DNA of 8,496 bases from Kouleothrix aurantiaca. GTDB lineage: Bacteria; Chloroflexota; Chloroflexia; Chloroflexales; Roseiflexaceae. The stretch's first letter is position 1. The number at the start of each line of letters is the position of its first letter. The notes beneath the pieces were generated by a model. That model was not told the origin of the DNA. It ran no database searches and saw only the letters and a list, made by a program, of their open reading frames with translations. Made by a program: the position numbers and the translations under genes. Of the stretch, positions 1 through 6,849 are shown piece by piece. The DNA lies in assembly GCA_001399705.1 (NCBI GenBank), contig LJCR01000063.1, positions 1 through 8,496 on the forward strand. The letters run 5' to 3'.

Positions 1-740
1 GTCGGGCGCCAGCGCGCCAGCAATTCCTCGTCTGCACGGTTGTCGAATATCAGCAGCCGGGGTATCGGGTCTTGCCAGGCCGCCAGCACCAGTCGGACCT
101 GGTCGTCCAGCGGCAGGCTGCCGAAGTTCGGGCACAGTTCCATGCAGCCGGGGCCGCCGCAGCCCGCAATTTCGGCTGGCACGATGTTCGGGTCGGCGAA
201 GCTCAGCCAGAAGACGCCGCCGGGGAAGAACTGCCCATAGCGGTGGACTAACTCGCAGGCAAGTTGGGTTTTGCCGATACCACCCATCCCCGTGACGACA
301 GCCGCATCGCCAGTCGTGAGCGCCGCCGCCAGCGTCTGCAACTCGGCCACTCGCCCGACGAACAGCGGGTTGCGATGCAGCGGCATCCACGAGCGCGGTG
401 GCAGCGGGGCATGACAGGGCAGTGTATCCTCGGAAAGGCGTTCTAAGTCGGCCAGCGCTTCGCCATCCTCGAAAAGCCGCCGCAGCTCTGGCAGTTCCGG
501 GAATGGCTCGCGCCCGCTGATCTCCCAGAATCGCGCGGCGGTCTCATGATCACCGATAGCCCCCCGCTCGACAAAGAGTCTGGTGAGACGAAACAGATCC
601 GCAGGAGATGGTGCGCCGCGCTTTTCCCAATGCTGGATTGTGTTCACATGGACTCCGAGGGCCTGGGCCAGAGTCACCTGAGTCAGTGGGGACGTGCAGC
701 GGTCGCGGTAGTAGGCGATGAGGTTCGGAGAAGGCGTCAT
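1..740 (-). CDS. XRE-HTH / NB-ARC STAND-family ATPase, N-terminal part (runs off left edge)
   Basis: The minus-strand frame is open from ATG at 740 to the window edge (246 residues, no stop), with an in-frame TAA about 37 nt upstream. Residues ~8-60 form an XRE-type helix-turn-helix (TLAQALGVHVNTIQHWEKRG). Residues ~124-133 (NPLFVGRVAE) are the usual lead-in to an NB-ARC domain. Walker A is GMGGIGKT (151-158, Lys157), followed by GGVFWLSFAD (174-183), and Walker B is RLLIFDN (228-234). A Cys-rich stretch (GCGGPGC, 193-199) precedes Walker B. STAND proteins are ATP-driven switches, usually with C-terminal TPR, WD40 or similar sensor repeats; that half is missing here. It may be a transcriptional regulator or a defence-type sensor, and the visible part cannot decide. 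No clear Shine-Dalgarno precedes the ATG. In-frame TTG codons lie upstream, so the start is likely but not certain. Confidence 0.88.
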   Translation of the reverse strand, partial: MTPSPNLIAYYRDRCTSPLTQVTLAQALGVHVNTIQHWEKRGAPSPADLFRLTRLFVERGAIGDHETAARFWEISGREPFPELPELRRLFEDGEALADLERLSEDTLPCHAPLPPRSWMPLHRNPLFVGRVAELQTLAAALTTGDAAVVTGMGGIGKTQLACELVHRYGQFFPGGVFWLSFADPNIVPAEIAGCGGPGCMELCPNFGSLPLDDQVRLVLAAWQDPIPRLLIFDNRADEELLARWRP

Positions 741-850
741 AGATTGGGTCAATGCTTTCAACAAGGAAGGTGGGAATTACGTGGCCTTGAGAGAGTGACA
801 CTCCTAAAGCATCTCACAGCCGTTCGTACTCGCATCGCAACGGCGGTGTC

Positions 851-859
851 ACTATAGCA
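851..859 (-). promoter_or_regulatory. Candidate extended -10 element for the NB-ARC gene
   Basis: On the minus strand this reads TGCTATAGT, an extended -10 (TGn plus TATAGT, 5 of 6 matches to TATAAT). It lies about 110 nt upstream of the ATG at 740. The -35 region at 17-bp spacing (CTTTTT) is poor, but extended -10 promoters tolerate that. This is based on motif and position only. Confidence 0.3.
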
Positions 860-923
860 TCGAGGGATGCTCAAAAAGAGAGTATTGCACAACCTGCGCT
901 GGCATTGTTACAACCGAAGACAC

Positions 924-964
924 ACAACCACCCACAATTATACACAATAACGTTGGCTGGTTGT
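924..964. repeat. Imperfect inverted repeat flanking a minus-strand TATAAT (possible operator)
   Basis: The arms are ACAACCACCCA (924-934) and TGGCTGGTTGT (954-964), complementary at 10 of 11 positions with a 19-bp spacer. The spacer contains a perfect TATAAT on the minus strand (937-942), about 197 nt upstream of the NB-ARC start. A shorter palindrome TTGTTACAA sits at 905-913. An inverted repeat around a -10 box in front of a gene with an HTH domain fits an autoregulatory operator, but no known operator consensus is matched, so this is inference. Confidence 0.3.
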
Positions 965-1055
965 CTCCCTTTATATAGCTAGTAGCGATTGATCTGGATT
1001 CGGGCGCATAGGAACCTATGCCTGATTTCATGATCTGAACAGGAGATGACATACC

Positions 1056-3023
1056 ATGCTTTCTCGCTCCCTCCGCAGTTCCATCTTCTCAGCAGGCATC
1101 GCGTTGCTGAGCGGACTATCTTTGCTCGTCGGCCCCGCACCCGTTGGCGCCAGCGGCCCCGCAACACTCGTCAAAAGCATCGGCCAGGAAATTCGATGGT
1201 CGGTTGACGTCGCTGGCGGTATTGTATTCGGCACCTCGGATAATGGTAGTGGTATAGGCCAGTTATGGAAGAGCGACGGTACGCCTGATGGAACGGCTCA
1301 GATCCTGCCGAAGATTAACTCCGCCACTGCACCGCTCGTCTTTGGGGGTATGGTGTTTTTTCAAGGCTGTGACTCGACCCACGGCTGTGAGCTCTGGAAG
1401 ACGGACGGCACGGCAGCCGGCACCGTTATGGTGAAGGATCTCTATCCGAGTGGCGACCCGGCCAACCCGCTCGAAGACCCGGTAATTGGCAACATGACCG
1501 TGGTGGGCGAGACGCTGTTCTTCTCAACGCTGATCGACAACAACTGGTCGCTGTGGAAGAGCGACGGGACGGTAGCGGGAACCGTACAGCTCAAGACACT
1601 GCGGTTCGGGTCTTTCGATATCTGCCCCTTCGCACTCTCCAACTTCACGACGCTTGGCAACCTGCTGTTCCTTCAGGTCTGCCAGGAGCCGGTGCTACCG
1701 AACGTCGATATTACCGGCGAGGTATGGAAAAGTGATGGCACAACAGCCGGAACGGTTCGAGTACCAAACCTGACGATCACCGACCGATCCAGCCTGACCA
1801 TCCCCATGGTGCCGATCGGGAGCACGCTGTACCTGGCAGCCAACACCGACCTTTGGAGAATCGATAGTGCCAGCGCAACGACCGTTAAAGATTTCGCTAG
1901 GGTCCACGACATCTACACCATGCAGGGGACGTTGTTTGCGGTCGCAGAGGCCGCGAGCAGCCTGGGACTCTGGAAGAGCGATGGCACGAGCAACGGCACG
2001 ACGCAGATCAAGATCATCGACACTGGTATCGCAAATCCATATGGCAAGTTTCTCACAGCGATGGGGAACACGCTGTTCTTCAGTGCCACCGACAACGCGC
2101 ATGGCCTCGAATTGTGGCAGAGCGATGGCACCGCTGCCGGCACCACGCTGATCAGGGACATTAACCTCGGCACGGCCGATTCAGCGCCGGAGGGCTGGAA
2201 TGTCAATGGCACGCTGTTCTTCGTGGCGGATGATGGGACGCACGGCCGGGAACTGTGGAAGAGCGACGGGACCACACCCGGAACGACCCTGGTGCGAGAT
2301 ATTAACCCCGGGGCAGCGAACGCGGACGTGAGCTTCGTCTGGAACGCGAACGGCACGCTGCTCTTCAGCGCCAACAATGGCACGAGCACGCAACTCTGGA
2401 AAGCCGATGCGCTGAGTGCCGGCGCGACGCTGGTGCAAGACGTAGCGGTTTGGGAGGAGCTATCACAGCGTGGCGACACGCTGCTCGTGAGCGCGGGTGC
2501 GAACGGTGATGAGCTCTGGCAGCTGCCCCTTACGGCCGTGCGGAGCGGCGCCCAAGCCAGTGGCGGCCTGACGATCGGCAGTACCCTGATTTCCACCGAT
2601 GCGCAGGGCAACGGCGCAACGATCAACATTCCGGCCGGCGCGGCAACGCAGCCAACCACCTTCGTCTACACGCCAATCAGTACCGAGAACACCGCCCCGC
2701 CCGCCTTCACGTTCGCCGGGCGCGCCTTCACGCTGGATGCCTATCAGGGCGGCGCAAAGCTCAGCAGCTTCGGCCTCCAGAAACCCATTGTCGTCACGCT
2801 GGCCTACGCCAACGCGGATGCCGAGGGACTGGTGGAGGGAACTCTCAAGCTGTACTACAAGAGCAGCAGCGGGTGGGTCGACGCGGCGACCTCCTGTACG
2901 CCGGCATCAACCTACGTGCGGGACCCGGCGCAGAATCATGTCACGGTGGCGGTCTGCCATCTGACGGAGTTTGGGCTGTTTGGCGTTCGCAGCCAGGTTT
3001 TCCTACCGCTGACGATTCGCTAA
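1056..3023 (+). CDS. Secreted ELWxxDGT-repeat protein (probable beta-propeller) with C-terminal beta-sandwich-like region
   Basis: This 655-residue protein starts at ATG 1056, with AGGAG at 1041-1045. Residues 1-32 form a Sec-type signal peptide (basic start, hydrophobic core, likely cleavage after VGA). The body carries ELWxxDGT-type motifs at about residues 69, 112, 165, 222, 304, 352 and 399. Degenerate copies lie near 265 (DLWRIDS), 446 (QLWKADAL) and 486 (ELWQLPL). Spacing is mostly 43-57 residues, each motif usually followed by AGT and a short beta strand, as in the known ELWxxDGT repeat family. Residues ~500-642 form a different beta-rich region (including NIPAGAATQPTTFVYTP and FAGRAFTLDAYQGG) with cysteines at 614 and 634. 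The protein ends in VFLPLTIR, like the next gene's tail. It is likely exported and surface or extracellular. No catalytic motif is visible and its ligand is unknown. Confidence 0.92.
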   Translation: MLSRSLRSSIFSAGIALLSGLSLLVGPAPVGASGPATLVKSIGQEIRWSVDVAGGIVFGTSDNGSGIGQLWKSDGTPDGTAQILPKINSATAPLVFGGMVFFQGCDSTHGCELWKTDGTAAGTVMVKDLYPSGDPANPLEDPVIGNMTVVGETLFFSTLIDNNWSLWKSDGTVAGTVQLKTLRFGSFDICPFALSNFTTLGNLLFLQVCQEPVLPNVDITGEVWKSDGTTAGTVRVPNLTITDRSSLTIPMVPIGSTLYLAANTDLWRIDSASATTVKDFARVHDIYTMQGTLFAVAEAASSLGLWKSDGTSNGTTQIKIIDTGIANPYGKFLTAMGNTLFFSATDNAHGLELWQSDGTAAGTTLIRDINLGTADSAPEGWNVNGTLFFVADDGTHGRELWKSDGTTPGTTLVRDINPGAANADVSFVWNANGTLLFSANNGTSTQLWKADALSAGATLVQDVAVWEELSQRGDTLLVSAGANGDELWQLPLTAVRSGAQASGGLTIGSTLISTDAQGNGATINIPAGAATQPTTFVYTPISTENTAPPAFTFAGRAFTLDAYQGGAKLSSFGLQKPIVVTLAYANADAEGLVEGTLKLYYKSSSGWVDAATSCTPASTYVRDPAQNHVTVAVCHLTEFGLFGVRSQVFLPLTIR

Positions 3024-3041
3024 CGGCGGGCGAACGGCGGT
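3005..3041 (+). other. Interrupted hairpin overlapping the stop codon
   Basis: TTCGC (3016-3020) pairs with GCGAA (3030-3034) around a 9-nt loop that begins with the TAA stop. Outside an internal loop, ACCGC (3005-3009) pairs with GCGGT (3037-3041). No T-tract follows, and another gene on the same strand starts 74 bp downstream. It is therefore a weak candidate for an attenuator or mRNA 3' structure rather than a strong terminator. Confidence 0.25.
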
Positions 3042-3097
3042 TCAATGCTGGCGCCGGTTGATGAGTATCGTAACCCTGGATTCCACAGGAGACAACT

Positions 3098-6000
3098 ATG
3101 TTCGCTCCGCGTTTATCACCTCGCGTGCGCGCACCCTATTGTCGCCGCACGCTTGCGCTCCTGCTGGTGCTCATGCTTTTCGCAGTGTGCCTACCTTCAG
3201 GCAGCGCGCCGTTCAGCACTGCCTCTGCACAGTCCAGTACGCCAATAATCACGGCGATTGCAGCCGGTTTCGCCCATACCTGTGCGCTGACCAACGGCGG
3301 TGGGGTCAAATGCTGGGGTGCTAACAACTACGGCGGCCAGCTCGGCGACGGCACGACGATCGATCGTCACACCCCAGTGGATGTAGTAGGGTTGGGCAAC
3401 AACGTCACCGAGATCGCCGCCGGCCATGTGCATACCTGTGCGCTAACCAGCAGCGGTGGGCTCAAGTGTTGGGGCGGTAATGGCGTTTGGCAGCTTGGTG
3501 ATGGCACCACGACTGATCGCACCACGCCGGTGGATGTGGTCGGCCTGAGCAGTGGTGTGACCACAATTGCAGTTGGCGGTTGGCACACCTGTGCATTGAC
3601 CAGCGGCGGTGGGGTCAAATGCTGGGGTGCTAACAACTACGGCCAACTTGGTGATGGCACCACGAGCGATCGCAGCACGCCAGTGGATGTGATAGGCATG
3701 AGCAGTGGCGTGACGGCAATCACAGCTAGCGAGTATCACACCTGTGCATTGACCAGCGGCGGTGGGGTCAAATGCTGGGGTGCTAACTACGATGGCCAGC
3801 TCGGCGATGGCACCACGAGCGATCGCAGCACGCCAGTGGATGTGACAGGTCTGAGTAGTGGCATGACGGCAATCACAGCTAGCGAGGACCACACCTGCGC
3901 ACTGACCAGTGGCGGTGGGGTCAAATGCTGGGGTTGGAACGTTGTAGGCCAGCTCGGCGATGGCACCACGAGCGATCGCACCATGCCCGTGAATGTGATA
4001 GGTCTGAGTAGTGGCGTGATCGCAAACGAAGCCGGCTATGCACGTACCTGTGCGCTGACCAACGGCGGTGGGGTCAAATGCTGGGGGGGGAACTCCGGCG
4101 GCAATCTCGGCGACGGCACGACGATCGATCGCCATACACCAGTGGATGTGGTAGGCCTCAGCAGTGGAGTGATCGCGAGCGAAGCTGGCTTTGGGCATAC
4201 CTGTGTGCTGACCAGCGCTGGTGGAATCAAGTGCTGGGGCTGGAACGAAGGTGGCCAGCTCGGCGATGGCACGACGACCGATCGTTGGACGCCGGTGGAT
4301 GTGGTATGGTCGGGTAATACAGCCACCTACACAGTCTCTGGACGTGTTACTGATAGCAATATCCTTCCAATTCCTGGCGTCACCATCACTGACGGAGCAG
4401 GGCACACGACCGTGAGCGACAGCAATGGTTTCTACACATTGAGCGGACTCGCGGCCGGTACCTATACCATCACGCCTTCGAAACAAGGCTATACATTCTC
4501 GCCGATCTCACTCATCGTGCAGGTATCAGCGGATGTGACGGGACAGGACTTCACGGCGACGGTAGACACCACTGCTGTGACGCCCTTGATCTTCGTTCCC
4601 GGCATCATGGGCAGCAAGCTGCGCGTCGTCGAAAATGGCACCCCTGGCGCTGAGGTGTGGCCTAGTGGTCCTCTGGTCGATCAAGGCAAATTAAGTCTTG
4701 ACCCTGCATATCTTGCTCAGCACCAGAATCTCAAAATCGAGGCTACCGATGTGATCCGCGATGTAGTCGTCGGCGGCGTAAAGCTGGTGGACATCTATAA
4801 GCCGCTCCTCACGATGCTCACGACCGATGGTGGGTATCTAGAATACTCGGAGGACACGAAGCCTTATCGGCGCACAACCGCCGGCTGTCCGGCAGAAAAT
4901 TGGGCAGGACCGAAACCAACACTGTTCGTCTTCCCCTACGACTGGCGTTTGGACAACACCGAGAATGCGCGTAAGCTCGCAGACTACATTGGCTGTATCC
5001 GGCAGTTCCACCCTGGCAGCAAGGTGGATATTGTGACCCACAGCATGGGGGGATTGGTTGCGCGCAGCTATATGCTCCAATACCCTGGCAACGTCAATAA
5101 GCTCATCACTATTGCCGCTCCCTGGCTGGGCGCGCCGAAAGCGATCCAAGTGCTGGAGACTGGGCAGTATCTCGATCTGACTACAAAAGCATTTTCGGGT
5201 ATGCCGGATTACGAACTCAAGCGCCTGGTTCGGTACTTTCCGGGCGCCCACCAACTGCTTCCATCCTGGGCGTACTTCGATTTAGGCGGGCAGCCGTTTG
5301 GTGAGGCGGGCTGGGACATCAATGACGACAAACGGCAAACGACCTATTATGGTTCCGACGACTTCCTCTGGCTGCTCAATTATCGGTACTACCCCGCCAA
5401 ACCGGGAAGCAATAACCTGACCTTCCATAGTGCTCCCGGCCAGGATGACTGGCGCAATGATACCAGGGGCGTGACCTATTATCATTTCTATGGTATCGGC
5501 CAACGGGAAGATACCGTTGATCGGGTGGCTGCGGTGTCAAAGACCCGCTGTGTTGTGCTCAACAAATGGGTGTGCATGCCGCCTGAGCAGACCATGAATA
5601 TCGTGAAGCTTACGCGAGGCGATGGCACGGTACCTGCGCGGAGTGCCGCCCGGATGAGCGACCCTTTCCTCCCTCCATTACTGGATTTGGGTCTCAATGC
5701 TCCAGGCGCAACCCGTGTGCCAATTTACGAAAACACACTACAGCACAGCGCATCCGTCGGACATACTGAGCTAGTTAAACACCCAGATGTCCTCGCCGGT
5801 ATTCTACAGGCTTTAGGTGCGCCAACCGCCCGAATCCAACTGATGGCAGCAACCACAGAGGTGCTGCCACCGACGGAAGTTGCATATTACCTCCGGGTAA
5901 TAGGGCCGCTGTCGGTAACGTTGAGCAACGCTGTGGGGCAGACTGCCAACACCCTAAGCGGCACCCTTACGACCCCTATCCCTGATGTAACCTACCACGG

Positions 6001-6556
6001 CTTGAATGACAACGCCCATCTGTTCGTCTTGCCGATGAGTGAGCCAATCACCATGACGCTCCAGAGTAACGGCGAGCCACTAGAAATCGAGTTGACCGCT
6101 GGCACGAGCATCACGCCGACCCAGGCGATCCGCTACCAGGACTTGAGTCTGCCTGCCGGCTCCATAGCCATGATTGCCATCACTGGCCAGGGTGTGCAAC
6201 CACTGCAAGCCGATACGAATGGGGACGGCGTATTTGAGACGACAAATGTACCAACTGTCAATGTGAGCGGCCCTGCCGCCGCGGATACCGAGCCGCCGAT
6301 GTTGACCGTGGCGCAAAGTGGCCCACTAAACGCGATGACCGTCACGCTGACCGCGACTGACAGCGGAAGCGGGGTCAAAGCGGTACGGTATTCTCTGGAC
6401 GGCACGACGTATCAGCCCTATACTGGTCCATTCCAGGTCAACGTGCTTCGGACACCGACACTGTACGCCTTCGCGGATGACAACGTCGCGAACCGCTCAT
6501 CGTTGCTGATCTCCCCACTGATTCGATCCATCTATGTGCCGCTCGTCGTGCGGTAG
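3098..6556 (+). CDS. Secreted RCC1-propeller / carboxypeptidase-regulatory-like / LCAT-like lipase fusion
   Basis: This 1152-residue protein starts at ATG 3098, with AGGAGA at 3087-3092. A signal peptide covers residues 1-44 (RR, hydrophobic core 18-32, cleavage after ASA). Residues ~53-404 hold seven RCC1-type repeats (HTCAL...KCWG...QLGDGT) with a 51-52 residue period, enough for one seven-bladed propeller. Residues ~408-488 resemble a carboxypeptidase regulatory-like domain (SGRVTD...GFYTLSGLAAGTYTI). Residues ~495-910 form an LCAT/PGAP1-like alpha/beta hydrolase: oxyanion-side FVPGIMGSKL (499-508), YDWRLDN (614-620), nucleophile elbow THSMGG (Ser649), GDGTVP (probable Asp842) and GHTEL (probable His889). 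Residues 1039-1047 (DTNGDGVFE) look like a Ca-binding loop. Residues ~1064-1140 resemble an Ig/OmpL47-like domain. The tail is IYVPLVVR. I infer an extracellular lipase, esterase or acyltransferase; the substrate is unknown. It is probably co-transcribed with the gene 74 bp upstream. Confidence 0.93.
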   Translation: MFAPRLSPRVRAPYCRRTLALLLVLMLFAVCLPSGSAPFSTASAQSSTPIITAIAAGFAHTCALTNGGGVKCWGANNYGGQLGDGTTIDRHTPVDVVGLGNNVTEIAAGHVHTCALTSSGGLKCWGGNGVWQLGDGTTTDRTTPVDVVGLSSGVTTIAVGGWHTCALTSGGGVKCWGANNYGQLGDGTTSDRSTPVDVIGMSSGVTAITASEYHTCALTSGGGVKCWGANYDGQLGDGTTSDRSTPVDVTGLSSGMTAITASEDHTCALTSGGGVKCWGWNVVGQLGDGTTSDRTMPVNVIGLSSGVIANEAGYARTCALTNGGGVKCWGGNSGGNLGDGTTIDRHTPVDVVGLSSGVIASEAGFGHTCVLTSAGGIKCWGWNEGGQLGDGTTTDRWTPVDVVWSGNTATYTVSGRVTDSNILPIPGVTITDGAGHTTVSDSNGFYTLSGLAAGTYTITPSKQGYTFSPISLIVQVSADVTGQDFTATVDTTAVTPLIFVPGIMGSKLRVVENGTPGAEVWPSGPLVDQGKLSLDPAYLAQHQNLKIEATDVIRDVVVGGVKLVDIYKPLLTMLTTDGGYLEYSEDTKPYRRTTAGCPAENWAGPKPTLFVFPYDWRLDNTENARKLADYIGCIRQFHPGSKVDIVTHSMGGLVARSYMLQYPGNVNKLITIAAPWLGAPKAIQVLETGQYLDLTTKAFSGMPDYELKRLVRYFPGAHQLLPSWAYFDLGGQPFGEAGWDINDDKRQTTYYGSDDFLWLLNYRYYPAKPGSNNLTFHSAPGQDDWRNDTRGVTYYHFYGIGQREDTVDRVAAVSKTRCVVLNKWVCMPPEQTMNIVKLTRGDGTVPARSAARMSDPFLPPLLDLGLNAPGATRVPIYENTLQHSASVGHTELVKHPDVLAGILQALGAPTARIQLMAATTEVLPPTEVAYYLRVIGPLSVTLSNAVGQTANTLSGTLTTPIPDVTYHGLNDNAHLFVLPMSEPITMTLQSNGEPLEIELTAGTSITPTQAIRYQDLSLPAGSIAMIAITGQGVQPLQADTNGDGVFETTNVPTVNVSGPAAADTEPPMLTVAQSGPLNAMTVTLTATDSGSGVKAVRYSLDGTTYQPYTGPFQVNVLRTPTLYAFADDNVANRSSLLISPLIRSIYVPLVVR
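3254..4309 (+). repeat. Seven tandem ~153-bp repeats encoding the RCC1 blades
   Basis: Seven in-frame units have conserved histidine/arginine-TCxL positions at residues 60, 112, 163, 214, 265, 316 and 367, so the period is 153-156 bp. Similarity is high at the DNA level as well as in protein. The stretch GGCGGTGGGGTCAAATGCTG recurs exactly in units 1, 3, 4, 5 and 6, and units 3 and 4 are almost identical along their length. This indicates recent unit duplication or gene conversion. Confidence 0.9.
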
Positions 6557-6568
6557 GCGACGAGCGGC
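6538..6568. terminator. Perfect 11-bp hairpin over the lipase stop codon, between convergent genes
   Basis: GCCGCTCGTCG (6538-6548) and CGACGAGCGGC (6558-6568) are perfect complements with a 9-nt loop that contains most of the TAG stop codon. The hairpin sits where the plus-strand lipase gene meets the minus-strand small gene ending at 6607, so it could terminate from both sides. There is no T-tract on either side, so intrinsic termination is not proven; it may act as an mRNA 3'-end stabiliser. Confidence 0.5.
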
Positions 6569-6606
6569 TACATCTGGTGCCAGGACCGGAAGATAAGTTA
6601 ACCTGA

Positions 6607-6795
6607 TTAACGGGGGATCGCGTTGGCGCTGGCAGACGCTTCTTTGCTGTCGACCTGAAACTGGGCGATGATCTGGTCAAGGCGGTCGAGGTCGCCACGA
6701 GCGTCGGCGCAATCTGGCCAAGCAGCAGCCGCAACATGCGCGATGATCTGGTCAAGGCGGTCGAGGTCGCTACGGGATAGTGTTACCTGAATCAC
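6607..6795 (-). CDS. Small protein with two DLDRLDQIIA repeats, function unknown
   Basis: This 62-residue ORF starts with GTG at 6795-6793. A consensus Shine-Dalgarno AAGGAGG (forward 6803-6809) lies 7 nt upstream, which is the main reason to accept the gene; it ends with TAA at 6607. Two copies of DLDRLDQIIA lie at about residues 10-19 and 35-44 (25-residue period), each probably an amphipathic helix, separated by an Ala-rich piece (AHVAAAAWPDCADARG). I do not recognise a family. It has no signal peptide, membrane segment or catalytic motif. It converges with the lipase gene. A similar motif (SDLDRL) occurs in the next ORF upstream on the same strand, suggesting a related locus. A small helical regulator or antitoxin-like protein is possible but unsupported. 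Confidence 0.6.
   Translation of the reverse strand: MIQVTLSRSDLDRLDQIIAHVAAAAWPDCADARGDLDRLDQIIAQFQVDSKEASASANAIPR
6665..6770 (-). repeat. Exact 31-bp direct repeat (two copies, 75-bp period)
   Basis: The copies at 6665-6695 and 6740-6770 are identical over 31 bp, both beginning GCGATGATCTGGTCAAGGCG. They encode the two DLDRLDQIIA units on the minus strand. Exact DNA identity, while the sequence between the copies differs, suggests a recent internal duplication. A shorter related piece lies at about 6956-6973 (CGGTCAAGGTCGCT). Confidence 0.85.
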
Positions 6796-6807
6796 GGTGC
6801 GTCCTCC

Positions 6808-6838
6808 TTGGGCCGGCGCGCCGGGCGCGCCGGCCCAA
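6808..6838. repeat. Perfect 15-bp GC-rich palindrome abutting the small gene's Shine-Dalgarno
   Basis: TTGGGCCGGCGCGCC (6808-6822) and its exact complement (6824-6838) flank a single central base. On the minus strand the 3' end of the downstream arm supplies the AA of AAGGAGG at 6803-6809. The hairpin therefore lies directly against the ribosome binding site of the 62-residue gene and just after the stop of the upstream ORF (6850). It could terminate the upstream transcript, modulate translation, or be a mobile palindromic repeat. It lacks a T-tract in both directions. Confidence 0.75.
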
Positions 6839-6849
6839 CCTGCTCTGTG

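Larger units (their letters stand above)
741..1055. promoter_or_regulatory. Divergent intergenic region between the NB-ARC gene and the ELWxxDGT gene
   Basis: This 315-bp gap separates a minus-strand gene from a plus-strand gene, so it should hold both promoters. I see no credible coding sequence in it. The part from about 870 to 985 is clearly more AT-rich than the neighbouring genes. For the minus strand there are two candidate -10 elements, listed separately. For the plus strand the only obvious AT-rich box is TATATA at 972-977, without a good -35, so that promoter is not resolved. Confidence 0.5.

Noticed and set aside
546..857. 103-codon plus-strand ORF
   Set aside because: It is antisense to the HTH-encoding region of the NB-ARC gene and its upstream sequence; composition is unlike a protein.
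953..977. Plus-strand promoter TTGGCT / TATATA
   Set aside because: The spacer would be only 13 bp, outside the workable range.
1913..2659. 248-codon minus-strand ORF
   Set aside because: It is a shadow of the ELWxxDGT gene, without its own ribosome binding site or domain.
3000..3020. Sortase-type signal at the protein end
   Set aside because: FLPLTIR is not LPxTG, and no hydrophobic helix with a basic tail follows.
3254..4309. Regular repeats that could be taken for a CRISPR array
   Set aside because: The period is ~153 bp, the frame stays open, and units encode RCC1 motifs.
3443..4486. 347-codon minus-strand ORF
   Set aside because: It is a shadow of the GC-rich RCC1 repeats; its repetitive translation simply mirrors the 153-bp period.
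6597..6611. Short palindrome GTTAA/TTAAC
   Set aside because: Five base pairs in AT-rich sequence; too weak to call a terminator on its own.
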